Below are positions 1-6,191 of a DNA stretch of 24,740 nt, piece by piece (positions within the stretch are counted from its first letter, which is position 1; each line of letters opens with the position of its first letter). This DNA comes from an uncultured Oscillospiraceae bacterium (lineage in GTDB: Bacteria; Bacillota_A; Clostridia; Oscillospirales; Oscillospiraceae), in contig CAAFFR010000150.1 in the NCBI GenBank assembly GCA_900762245.1, positions 1-24,740 of the forward strand, read 5' to 3'. The notes under the pieces are model-generated. The model ran no database searches. It was not told the origin of the DNA and was given only the letters and a program-made list of their open reading frames with translations. The position numbers and the translations under genes were made by a program.

Positions 1-63
1 AGCCCGGACTTTCCTCATCCGCTGCCTTTCGGCATGCGTCCGCGGCTGTCCGATCTGGTCGCG
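1..63 (-). ncRNA. rnpB: RNase P RNA (M1), 5' part, runs off the left edge
   Basis: Read on the minus strand, positions 16 to 1 give GAGGAAAGTCCGGGCT, the near-invariant block near the 5' end of bacterial RNase P RNA (first strand of helix P4). Upstream of it the RNA begins about CGCGACCAGATCGGACAG, like the P1/P2 start of other rnpB genes, followed by a P3-type hairpin (GCC-GAAA-GGC at 24-33, flanked by CCGC/GCGG). A strong promoter sits just upstream and sets the 5' end near position 61-63. RNase P RNA is the catalytic subunit that trims the 5' leader from precursor tRNAs. Only about the first 60 nt are in the window; the catalytic core and 3' end lie outside. Confidence 0.9.
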
Positions 64-68
64 GAAAT

Positions 69-97
69 ATTGTACAGCAATCCCGGGAAAAAGTCAA
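69..97 (-). promoter_or_regulatory. sigma-A promoter of rnpB
   Basis: On the minus strand, -35 TTGACT (97-92) and -10 TACAAT (74-69) are separated by exactly 17 bp. Transcription would start around 61-63, which agrees with the expected 5' end of the RNase P RNA. Confidence 0.85.
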
Positions 98-102
98 ATG
101 TC

Positions 103-136
103 TTGCAAAATCTTTTGGGAAAGGATATACTATAAT
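103..136 (+). promoter_or_regulatory. probable sigma-A promoter of murD-ispD-ispF
   Basis: TTGCAA (103-108) is followed after 17 bp by TATACT (126-131). A second -10-like TATAAT directly abuts it (131-136) but lacks a well-spaced -35. This is the only good plus-strand promoter seen before murD, about 210 bp from its start codon. Its -35 lies 5 bp from the -35 of the divergent rnpB promoter. Confidence 0.6.
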
Positions 137-156
137 AGAAATTGAAACTGTGAATA

Positions 157-302
157 GCCCTCCCCTATGGGGAGGGTGGCCGAGCGCAAGCGAGGTCGGG
201 AGAGGCGCGGTACGCGTTTGCCGAAACTGCGTATGTTGGGCGAAATGATACTGCCCTCATCCGTCTCGCCTTCGGCGATCCACCTTCCCCAAAGGGGAAG
301 GC
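157..302. repeat. MITE-like palindromic repeat, family A, full copy
   Basis: The two ends are imperfect inverted repeats of about 48 bp (157-204 and 255-302). Each carries its own hairpin: GCCCTCCCC-TAT-GGGGAGGG at the left and CCTTCCCC-AAA-GGGGAAGG at the right. Both arms share the pattern GCCyTCCCCTnTGGGGArGGTGG...GCGAG.CGG..GAG. A single-arm copy of the same family lies at 2904-2952. No transposase is present. The element sits between the promoter and the start codon, so it forms most of the murD leader RNA. The short reading frames across it look fortuitous. Confidence 0.75.
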
Positions 303-345
303 TTTGGTACGCCTGCTTAAACTGCTATGAAATGAGGAACATAAC

Positions 346-1707
346 ATGATCTCAGCATTTGAATCCTATTTTAACGGTCTGAAGGGCAAGAAAATTGCGG
401 TTCTGGGCCTTGGTGTCAGCAACCGTCCTCTGGTGCGGCTGCTGCTGGAATTTGGCTGCGATGTGGTGGGCTGCGACCGCACTCCCCGGGAAAAACTGGA
501 TGCCGAGGTTCTGGAACTGGAAGCTGCTGGCTGTAAACTCCATGTGGGCGACACATATCTCGATGGTGTGGAAGCGGATATTCTGTTCCGCACTCCCGGT
601 ATGCACCCGGGACATCCTGCCATTCAGACTCTGGTGAAAAAGGGCGCAGAAGTCACTTCCGAAATGGAAGTCTTCTTCGAGGTCTGCCCCTGCACATTGC
701 TGGCTGTCACCGGCTCCGACGGCAAAACCACCACCACCACCCTGGTGTCCGAAATGCTGAAGGCCTCCGGCAAAACCGTCTGGCTGGGCGGCAACATCGG
801 CACGCCTTTGCTGCCGCTGGTCCGGGAAATGAAGCCGGAAGACTTTGCAGTGGTGGAGCTCAGCTCCTTCCAGCTGATGGATATGCGCCGCAGCCCCCTC
901 CGGGCGCTGGTGACCAACCTGGCCCCCAACCATCTGGATGTCCACAAGGACATGGCAGAATATGTGGAAGCCAAGAAGAATATTTTCCGATTCCAGAAGG
1001 AAAATGGCCTGCTGGTGCTGAATGCGGACAATGCCATTACCGCAGCCTTCCGGGGCAACGGCACCACCCGGTTCTTCTCCCGTCAGGGAGAGGGCCATGT
1101 GTGTCTGAAAAATGGCATAATCTGCCGGGGCGGGGAAGAGGTGCTTTCTGTGGAAGACATTCTCATTCCCGGTGTCCACAATGTGGAAAATTACATGGCT
1201 GCCATTGCCATGGTGGAGGGCCTTGTGGAGGATGAAACCATCCGTCAGGTTGCCAAAACCTTCGGCGGTGTGGAGCACCGCATCGAACTGGTGCGCATTA
1301 AGGACGGTGTGAAGTTCTACAACGACTCCATCGCTTCCAGCCCCAGCCGCACCATTGCGGGACTGAGAAGTTTCTCCGAAAAGGTGATCCTCATTGCCGG
1401 CGGCTATGACAAACACATTCCCTATGACGTTCTGGGCCCGGAAATCTGCGCTCATGTAAAGAAGCTGTTCCTGGGCGGTGCTACGGGACCGCTGATCCGG
1501 GAAGCCGTGGTGAACTGCCCGGAATACGATCCCGCTCAGCTGGAAATTGTGGACTGTGGCACCTTCGACCCTGCGGTTTTTGCCGCCGCAGCTGCTGCCC
1601 GGCCCGGAGATATCGTTCTCATGAGCCCTGCCAGTGCCGCTTTTGACCAGTTCAAAAATTTCATGGTCCGGGGCGCTCACTTTAAGAAGCTGATCAAGGA
1701 GCTGTAA
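346..1707 (+). CDS. murD: UDP-N-acetylmuramoyl-L-alanine--D-glutamate ligase
   Basis: Cytoplasmic Mur ligase that adds D-glutamate to UDP-MurNAc-L-alanine using ATP, the second amino-acid step of peptidoglycan precursor synthesis. The 453 residues match the usual MurD length. An N-terminal Rossmann-like domain begins with KIAVLGLGVSNRPLV. The central ATP-binding loop reads TGSDGKTTTTT, followed by GGNIGTP and ELSSFQL, and then NHLDVH, typical of MurD. The C-terminal domain carries VEHRIE and NDSIASSP. The start ATG has a GAGGA ribosome site about 7 bp upstream. It is first in a tight unit with ispD (3-bp gap) and ispF (4-bp overlap). Linking murD to two MEP-pathway genes makes sense because the isoprenoid carrier undecaprenyl phosphate is needed for the same wall precursors. 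That link is inference; the family assignment is secure. Confidence 0.96.
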   Translation: MISAFESYFNGLKGKKIAVLGLGVSNRPLVRLLLEFGCDVVGCDRTPREKLDAEVLELEAAGCKLHVGDTYLDGVEADILFRTPGMHPGHPAIQTLVKKGAEVTSEMEVFFEVCPCTLLAVTGSDGKTTTTTLVSEMLKASGKTVWLGGNIGTPLLPLVREMKPEDFAVVELSSFQLMDMRRSPLRALVTNLAPNHLDVHKDMAEYVEAKKNIFRFQKENGLLVLNADNAITAAFRGNGTTRFFSRQGEGHVCLKNGIICRGGEEVLSVEDILIPGVHNVENYMAAIAMVEGLVEDETIRQVAKTFGGVEHRIELVRIKDGVKFYNDSIASSPSRTIAGLRSFSEKVILIAGGYDKHIPYDVLGPEICAHVKKLFLGGATGPLIREAVVNCPEYDPAQLEIVDCGTFDPAVFAAAAAARPGDIVLMSPASAAFDQFKNFMVRGAHFKKLIKEL

Positions 1708-1710
1708 TTC

Positions 1711-2433
1711 ATGGATATTACCAAGCTGACCCGGCCTGCCCGGAAACTGCTGCCTCTGAAAAAATGCGGCGCGGTCATTGTGGCAGCCGGTACCGCCTCC
1801 CGGATGGGGGGCATCGACAAGGTCATGGCGCAGCTGAAGGGGGAGCCCATGATCGCCCGGACGGTTCGGACATTTCAGAACTGCGATGCCATTTCTGAAA
1901 TCGTCATCGTCACCCGGGAGGACCTGATCCTGCCTATTTCCGGCCTGTGCAAGGATATGCCCAAAGTCAAGGCGGTGGTGGCCGGCGGAAAGTCCCGGCA
2001 GGAGTCTGTCCACTTGGGCCTCAACGCTTTGTCCAAGGACATGAAGCTGGCAGCCATCCACGATGGTGCCCGTCCTCTGATTACCTGGCAGCTCATCGAC
2101 CGGGTGGTCGGCGCTGCCAATACCCAAAAAGCAGCACCCGCCGCCATTCCCGTTAAGGATACCATCAAGGTGGTGGAGGGGCGTGTGGTGAAATACACTC
2201 CCGACCGGGCAACGCTTTTCGCTGTCCAGACCCCCCAGGTCTTCGACTTTGACTTACTGAGAGGGGCACTGAAAAAGGCAGAACTGGAGGGTGCACAGGT
2301 CACCGATGACTGTTCTGCTGTGGAACTGATGGGAATGTCTGTGAAGATCGTAGACGGTGACGAACGGAATCTGAAGGTCACCACTCCCATGGATCTGAAA
2401 ATCGCCGAAATGCTGCTGGAGGAAATGCAATGA
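1711..2433 (+). CDS. ispD: 2-C-methyl-D-erythritol 4-phosphate cytidylyltransferase
   Basis: Transfers CMP from CTP to 2-C-methyl-D-erythritol 4-phosphate in the MEP isoprenoid pathway. The 240-residue protein has the nucleotide-binding signature [10 protein letters not shown], a GGKSRQESV motif, HDGARPL and TPQVF, all expected for IspD. The signature begins about 17 residues later than in many family members because of a basic N-terminal extension ([18 protein letters not shown]). The ATG nevertheless has a good AAGGAG site (1696-1701) at 9 bp spacing, so this start is preferred. The usual Gly of the AAGxGxRMG loop is Ala-Ser here, a mild variation. The gene lies 3 bp after murD and its stop overlaps the ispF start (ATGA), so the two enzymes are probably translationally coupled. 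Confidence 0.95.
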   Translation: MDITKLTRPARKLLPLKKCGAVIVAAGTASRMGGIDKVMAQLKGEPMIARTVRTFQNCDAISEIVIVTREDLILPISGLCKDMPKVKAVVAGGKSRQESVHLGLNALSKDMKLAAIHDGARPLITWQLIDRVVGAANTQKAAPAAIPVKDTIKVVEGRVVKYTPDRATLFAVQTPQVFDFDLLRGALKKAELEGAQVTDDCSAVELMGMSVKIVDGDERNLKVTTPMDLKIAEMLLEEMQ

Positions 2434-2900
2434 GAATTGGACATGGCTATGACGTTCACCGCCTTGTGGAAGACCGGGATCTGATCCTGGGCGGCGTGAA
2501 AATTGACTATGAACTGGGTCTTCTGGGCCACAGCGACGCCGATGTGCTGCTCCATGCAGTCTCCGATGCCCTGCTGGGTGCCGCAGGTCTTGGAGACATT
2601 GGCAGACATTTCCCCGACACGGACCCCAAATATAAAGGCGCGGATTCCCTGCTGCTGCTGAAAGAGGTGGTCCGCAAGGTTCTGGAGAAAGGCTACCGCA
2701 TCAGCAATATCGATGTGACCATGATTGCCCAGCGCCCCAAATTAAAGGATCACATCCCCCAGATGGTGCAAAACATTGCTTCCGCTGCCGGAATTGATGC
2801 CGACCGGGTGAATGTGAAAGCCACAACCGAAGAAAAGCTGGGCTTCACCGGCACAGGGGAAGGCATGAGCTGCCATGCCGTCTGCCTGCTGGAAGAGTAA
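2430..2900 (+). CDS. ispF: 2-C-methyl-D-erythritol 2,4-cyclodiphosphate synthase
   Basis: Cyclises the CDP-methylerythritol phosphate product and releases CMP, two steps after IspD in the MEP pathway (IspE acts between them and is not in this window). The 156 residues are the normal length. Expected zinc ligands are seen at Asp8, His10 and His42 in GHGYDVH and LLHAVSDAL, with the HSDAD loop before the last. The C-terminal [17 protein letters not shown] block is characteristic. The start codon overlaps the ispD stop by 4 bp. It is the last gene of the murD-ispD-ispF unit; a family A repeat arm starts 4 bp after its stop. Confidence 0.97.
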   Translation: MRIGHGYDVHRLVEDRDLILGGVKIDYELGLLGHSDADVLLHAVSDALLGAAGLGDIGRHFPDTDPKYKGADSLLLLKEVVRKVLEKGYRISNIDVTMIAQRPKLKDHIPQMVQNIASAAGIDADRVNVKATTEEKLGFTGTGEGMSCHAVCLLEE

Positions 2901-2903
2901 AAA

Positions 2904-2967
2904 GCCTTCTCCTCTGGGAAAGGTGGCACGGCGCAGCCGTGACGGATGAGGGTGTCCCGAAGGGACA
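2904..2967. repeat. family A repeat, single arm, plus small hairpin
   Basis: Positions 2904-2952 repeat the arm of the element at 157-302: GCCTTCTCC, then GGTGG, a variable small hairpin (CACGGC-GCA-GCCGTG) and GACGGATGAGGG. The opposite arm is absent. It is directly followed by the hairpin TGTCCC-GAA-GGGACA (2953-2967), which has only a short AAAAT tail and is not a convincing terminator. The arm fills the gap between ispF and the DUF2500 gene. Confidence 0.7.
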
Positions 2968-2988
2968 AAATATTAAGGAGACGAAAAG

Positions 2989-3342
2989 ATGGAACTTGGT
3001 TTTTTCGTGATACATCGTCTGATGTTTGCCTTGGTTCCGCTTCTGATGCTGTTGATTATAGGTACCCATCTGGTTCGAAGTATTATTCATTGGAACAAGG
3101 ATAACCATTCCCCGAGACTGACAGTGCCTGCCACGGTGGTTGCCAAACGGGAAGATTACCGCCGTCGCAGAAGCGGAAGCCATACCAGCCACAGAACCCA
3201 TTACTATGTTACCTTTCAGGTAGAAAGCGGCGACCGCATGGAACTGCATCTGCAGGGATATGAATACGGTTTGCTGGTGGAAGGAGATAGAGGCAGGCTC
3301 ACTTTCCAGGGCAGCCGCTATCTGGGCTTTGAACGTACTTAA
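2989..3342 (+). CDS. DUF2500 family membrane-anchored protein
   Basis: A 117-residue protein of unknown function. Residues about 5-30 form one hydrophobic segment (FVIHRLMFALVPLLMLLIIGTHLV), probably a membrane anchor. After a basic linker comes a compact beta-rich domain with VPATVVAKR, THYYVTFQVESGDRMELHL and GDRGRLTFQGSRYLGFER, which fits the DUF2500 family. The family has no established biochemical role. An AAGGAG site (2975-2980) precedes the ATG by 8 bp. No clear promoter of its own is seen, so it may be read through from murD-ispD-ispF across the family A repeat arm. It ends 8 bp before a perfect hairpin shared with the convergent sugar kinase gene. Confidence 0.75.
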   Translation: MELGFFVIHRLMFALVPLLMLLIIGTHLVRSIIHWNKDNHSPRLTVPATVVAKREDYRRRRSGSHTSHRTHYYVTFQVESGDRMELHLQGYEYGLLVEGDRGRLTFQGSRYLGFERT

Positions 3343-3349
3343 ATAACCA

Positions 3350-3384
3350 TGCAGGGCTGGGTCATGAAGTGACCCAGCCCTGCA
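3350..3384. terminator. bidirectional hairpin terminator
   Basis: Perfect stem GCAGGGCTGGGTCA / TGACCCAGCCCTGC (3351-3364 with 3370-3383), extendable by a T-A pair, with a 5-nt loop. It lies between two convergent genes: the DUF2500 gene and the sugar kinase. The T-rich stretch after it is interrupted on both strands (GTTTGATTTTC on plus, GGTTATTT on minus). Confidence 0.75.
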
Positions 3385-3402
3385 GTTTGATTTTCTGTAG
3401 AG

Positions 3403-4491
3403 TTAACGCTTAATATCGAAATTCTGATTCATGATCTCCTTGATGGCACGGTCATCATCGGTGATGTTGGCATCGCCATGGATGGTGTGCTTAATGACGG
3501 AGCTGGCAACGGCGAAGTTCACCAGATCCATGGGCTTGTAGCCTCTCATCATGGCATAGATCAGGCCGGAGGCGAAGGCATCGCCGCCGCCGACACGGTC
3601 CAGAATGTTGAAGGTGAAGAGCTTGCTTTCAAAGGTGTGGCCCTGATACCACATGAAGGCCTTCAGGCTGTTCTGGGAACCGGAGTGGGCATAGCGCACA
3701 TGGCGGGCGATGCACTTGATATTGGGATAACGCTCGATGAAGTGCTGGAATACCTCGTCCTGCTGCTCGTAGCTGGGCTGCAGGGGGAGGCCGTCCTTCC
3801 AGTCGCCCTTGGCGTGGTTATTTTCGTCCTTCCACAGGTGGTAAGGTTCAATGCCCAGCAGAACATCCACATAGGGCAGGCACTGGGTGCAGTAATCCCG
3901 GGCTTCCTCCCAGGTCCACAGCTTGGAGCGGAAGTTGCCGTCATAGCTGGTGGTGAGGCCTACTTCCTTGGCCACCTTCAGACAGTTGAGAATGAAGTCG
4001 GCGCAGGTCTTGTTCAGCGCGGGGGTGATGCCGGACACATGGAGCCAGGTGTAGCCTTCCAGCAGGGCTTTGATATCCACCTTGCTCAGGTCATACTCGG
4101 TAATGGCGGAGTGCTTGCGGTCGTAAGTGACCTTAGAAGCACGGATGCCGTAGCCGGTTTCCAGATAGTAAGTACCCAGGCGGTGTGTGGGCGTTTCCTC
4201 GGGGGTGGAGAGGATCACGGGTGTGCAGTGGACATCGTTGGAGCGGAGCATACGGACAGCGCTTTTGCCGATGGAGTTGTTGGGAACCACGGTAAAGAAG
4301 GTAGAATCGATGCCAAGGTTTGCCAGTGCCAGGGCAATGTTGGCCTCACTGCCGCCGTAGGTGGCTTCAAACTCGTTGGCCATACGGATCTTCTGATAAT
4401 TGGGAGGGGTCAGACGGAGCATGATCTCACCGATGGTGATAAACTTGTGGTCGCTTTTCAGATTGGTCAGCAAAGGATTGCGGTGTTCCAT
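3403..4491 (-). CDS. kdgK: PfkB-family sugar kinase, 2-dehydro-3-deoxygluconokinase-like
   Basis: Ribokinase/PfkB-type kinase, 362 residues, that probably phosphorylates 2-keto-3-deoxygluconate on the way from uronates and pectin sugars to KDPG. The N-terminal part has FITIGEIMLRL and the substrate-side glycine motif YGGSEANIALALANLG. The C-terminal signature DRVGGGDAFASG holds the catalytic Asp near residue 303. SYDGNFRSKLW fits the KDG kinase group. It is somewhat longer than common KdgK proteins because of an insertion around YHLWKDENNHAKGDWKDG. The start has a GGAGG site (4502-4498) and a strong promoter directly upstream. It stands alone, with no KDPG aldolase or uronate gene next to it, so the substrate is inferred from the family only; related kinases for other sugars are possible. 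Confidence 0.8.
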   Translation of the reverse strand: MEHRNPLLTNLKSDHKFITIGEIMLRLTPPNYQKIRMANEFEATYGGSEANIALALANLGIDSTFFTVVPNNSIGKSAVRMLRSNDVHCTPVILSTPEETPTHRLGTYYLETGYGIRASKVTYDRKHSAITEYDLSKVDIKALLEGYTWLHVSGITPALNKTCADFILNCLKVAKEVGLTTSYDGNFRSKLWTWEEARDYCTQCLPYVDVLLGIEPYHLWKDENNHAKGDWKDGLPLQPSYEQQDEVFQHFIERYPNIKCIARHVRYAHSGSQNSLKAFMWYQGHTFESKLFTFNILDRVGGGDAFASGLIYAMMRGYKPMDLVNFAVASSVIKHTIHGDANITDDDRAIKEIMNQNFDIKR

Positions 4492-4520
4492 GATGTGCCT
4501 CCTTAATTGTAGTTAAATAT

Positions 4521-4549
4521 ATTATAAGCGATTGCTTTGTGCGTTTCAA
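4521..4549 (-). promoter_or_regulatory. sigma-A promoter of the sugar kinase gene
   Basis: On the minus strand, TTGAAA (4549-4544) and a consensus TATAAT (4526-4521) are spaced by 17 bp. The start site would lie about 20-25 bp before the start codon, leaving a short leader. Confidence 0.85.
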
Positions 4550-4601
4550 TAGAGAAAAGGAAAAACACCGAGAAAAATTGGGTAAAGTGACAGATGTGAC
4601 G

Positions 4602-4703
4602 TGCTAAGCTGCGGGGGCTGCTTAGCAGACACCACAAGGTTAAACTACACACGGAAAAGAACCCTTTCGACACGTTCCACATAGACTGTGCCGGGAGGGT
4701 TTT
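4602..4703 (+). promoter_or_regulatory. structured leader with SD-sequestering hairpin before the DUF3343 gene
   Basis: Two hairpins fill the gap between the divergent kinase gene and the DUF3343 gene. The first is a perfect 8-bp stem TGCTAAGC/GCTTAGCA (4602-4609 with 4620-4627). The second pairs 4658-4673 with 4688-4703 (AACCCT with AGGGTT, then two U-G pairs, CG/CG, one A-C mismatch, CAC/GTG) around a 14-nt loop. Its right strand contains the ribosome binding site GGGAGG (4693-4698). No known riboswitch or SRP/6S RNA signature was recognised, and no clear plus-strand promoter is seen here. Confidence 0.4.
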
Positions 4704-4707
4704 GCGT

Positions 4708-4962
4708 ATGAAATCTTATTACTTTACCTTTCGCTCCGTGACCTTTGCCCAGCGGGGGGAGAAGGTCCTGAATGCGCACCAGATCCGGTGCAGCCTGCTG
4801 CGGACGCCCCGTTGGATGGAGACCCAGGGATGCGGATACGCCCTGAAAATTTGGACCAGAGAACCGCTGATCGCCCTGGAACTGCTTCATCAATCCCAGA
4901 TCCCGGTGCGGCGGGTTTATGTTCAGCAGCCAGACGGGCAGCTGGAGGAAGTGACACTATGA
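4708..4962 (+). CDS. DUF3343 protein (putative Se/S carrier-like)
   Basis: An 84-residue soluble protein of the DUF3343 family, described in Pfam as putative Se/S carrier-like. It starts MKSYYFTFRSVTFAQRGEKVL. The single-Cys loop QGCGYALKI matches the conserved Cys-Gly-Tyr motif thought to carry sulfur or selenium. The ATG at 4708 is preferred over an in-frame TTG at 4702, since the GGGAGG site (4693-4698) is 9 bp from the ATG but only 3 bp from the TTG. Its stop overlaps the start of the following cysteine-desulfurase-like gene (ATGA), so the two are co-translated and probably work together. No selD, selA or yedF is present nearby. Biochemical function is inferred from the family and the pairing. 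Confidence 0.75.
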   Translation: MKSYYFTFRSVTFAQRGEKVLNAHQIRCSLLRTPRWMETQGCGYALKIWTREPLIALELLHQSQIPVRRVYVQQPDGQLEEVTL

Positions 4963-6065
4963 TCTATCTGGACAGCGGTGCCACCTCCTTCCGAAAGCCC
5001 CCATCGGTGTACCGTGCCGTGGCGCAGGCTATGAAAACCTGCGCCAATCCGGGACGGGGCGGCTACGGGGCGGCCATGCAGGCAGCAAAGACTGTCTATG
5101 ACTGCCGGGAAGCTGCCGCAAAGCTGTTCCACTGCAGGCCGGAACAGGTGGTGCTGACCACAAGCTGCACCCATGGCCTGAATATTGCCATTCATTCTCT
5201 GGTAAAGCCGGGAGCCAGGGTGGCGGTATCCGGCTTTGAACACAACGCTGTGACCCGACCGTTCCATGCGTTGGACGCAAGGATACAGGTGGGCGGGCGA
5301 AAACTGTTTGACTGGGCGGAAACCCTGTCGAAATTTGAAGATGCCCTGAAAGGGGCCGAGGCAGCGGTATTCACCCATGTGTCCAATGTCTTCGGCTATA
5401 TCCTGCCTGTTGAAGAAATGGCGGCCCTTTGCCGGGACCGGGGGATTCCTTTTATCGTGGATGCGGCCCAGTCTGCCGGTTCGCTGCCGGTGGATCTGGA
5501 AGCGCTGGGGGCAGCGTTTATCGCCATGCCAGGCCATAAGGGATTGCTGGGGCCTCAGGGTACGGGGCTGCTGCTGTGCCGGGAGGAGGCGAAGCCACTG
5601 CTCTATGGGGGAACAGGCAGTGCATCCATGCAGCAGGAAATGCCGGCAGAGTTACCGGACCGGCTGGAGCCGGGAACTCTGAATGTGCCGGGGTATGCCG
5701 GGCTGAAAGCGGGACTGGAATATCTGAACCGGACTGGGATCGCCGCTATCCACGCCCGGGAGCACTGGCAGCTGGAGCGCTGCGTCAAGGGACTGGAAAA
5801 AATGGGAATGCGGGTCTTTGCCGGAAATCATCAGGCGGCAACGGTGTCCTTCATCCCGGGGATGGACTGCGAAGAAGCGGCCATGAAACTGGGGGAGTGG
5901 GGGATCGCGGTAAGAGCAGGACTGCACTGTGCACCCTATGCCCACGACAGCGCAGGAACACTGGAAACCGGCACCGTCCGGGTCAGCTTCGGCATCGATG
6001 CTTCCGATGCCCAAACCGACGCATTTCTCCGTGCGGCAACCAAATTGCCCCGGTTTCAGCCATAA
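4959..6065 (+). CDS. class V aminotransferase, cysteine desulfurase family protein
   Basis: A 368-residue PLP enzyme of the class V group, most like the short cysteine desulfurase/selenocysteine lyase clade with a reduced N-terminus. It opens MIYLDSGATSF and has GGYGAAM, the PLP-side stretch TTSCTHGLNIAIH, DAAQSAG, the PLP lysine in MPGHKGLLGPQGTG (Lys194) and the active-site cysteine in RAGLHCAPYAH (Cys324). An upstream in-frame extension to 4788 exists but runs through the DUF3343 gene and is rejected. The ATG at 4959 overlaps the DUF3343 stop by 4 bp. By family it should release sulfur (or selenium) from cysteine (or selenocysteine) as a bound persulfide; the partner could be the DUF3343 protein. 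It is not next to iscU or sufBCD, so a general Fe-S role is not indicated. Confidence 0.85.
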   Translation: MIYLDSGATSFRKPPSVYRAVAQAMKTCANPGRGGYGAAMQAAKTVYDCREAAAKLFHCRPEQVVLTTSCTHGLNIAIHSLVKPGARVAVSGFEHNAVTRPFHALDARIQVGGRKLFDWAETLSKFEDALKGAEAAVFTHVSNVFGYILPVEEMAALCRDRGIPFIVDAAQSAGSLPVDLEALGAAFIAMPGHKGLLGPQGTGLLLCREEAKPLLYGGTGSASMQQEMPAELPDRLEPGTLNVPGYAGLKAGLEYLNRTGIAAIHAREHWQLERCVKGLEKMGMRVFAGNHQAATVSFIPGMDCEEAAMKLGEWGIAVRAGLHCAPYAHDSAGTLETGTVRVSFGIDASDAQTDAFLRAATKLPRFQP

Positions 6066-6084
6066 AATTTTTACAGAATGTCTA

Positions 6085-6113
6085 TTGCCATCGGACGCGC
6101 AATCCGCTATAAT
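6085..6113 (+). promoter_or_regulatory. sigma-A promoter of cdaA operon
   Basis: TTGCCA (6085-6090) and consensus TATAAT (6108-6113) are spaced by 17 bp, about 80 bp before cdaA. The leader then contains an imperfect dyad TAGTAT...GTACTA (6131-6150). This is the last clear promoter seen before the long plus-strand gene run. Confidence 0.85.
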
Positions 6114-6191
6114 AGAACGGATAATAGGATTAGTATACGATAGCGTACTATGCGCTCATCGAGAGTTGACATAAAAGGGGATTGAGCGACA

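Noticed and set aside
352..2127. 591-codon open frame on the minus strand opposite murD and ispD
   Set aside because: It is antisense to two clear enzymes, His/Gln/Gly-rich without any domain pattern, and has no ribosome site. It is a by-product of codon bias.
3478..4506. 342-codon plus-strand frame opposite the sugar kinase
   Set aside because: Antisense shadow: the kinase on the other strand has complete PfkB motifs, a promoter and a ribosome site.
4600..4707. SRP RNA, 6S RNA or selenocysteine tRNA in the gap before the DUF3343 gene
   Set aside because: GTGCTAAG resembles the start of a large SRP RNA, but the conserved GGAAGGAAGCAGC core is absent. No tRNA arms or 6S bubble could be drawn.
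4788..4958. N-terminal extension of the cysteine-desulfurase-like protein
   Set aside because: It runs in another frame through the DUF3343 gene, and the family N-terminus MIYLDSGATSF begins exactly at the overlapping ATG.
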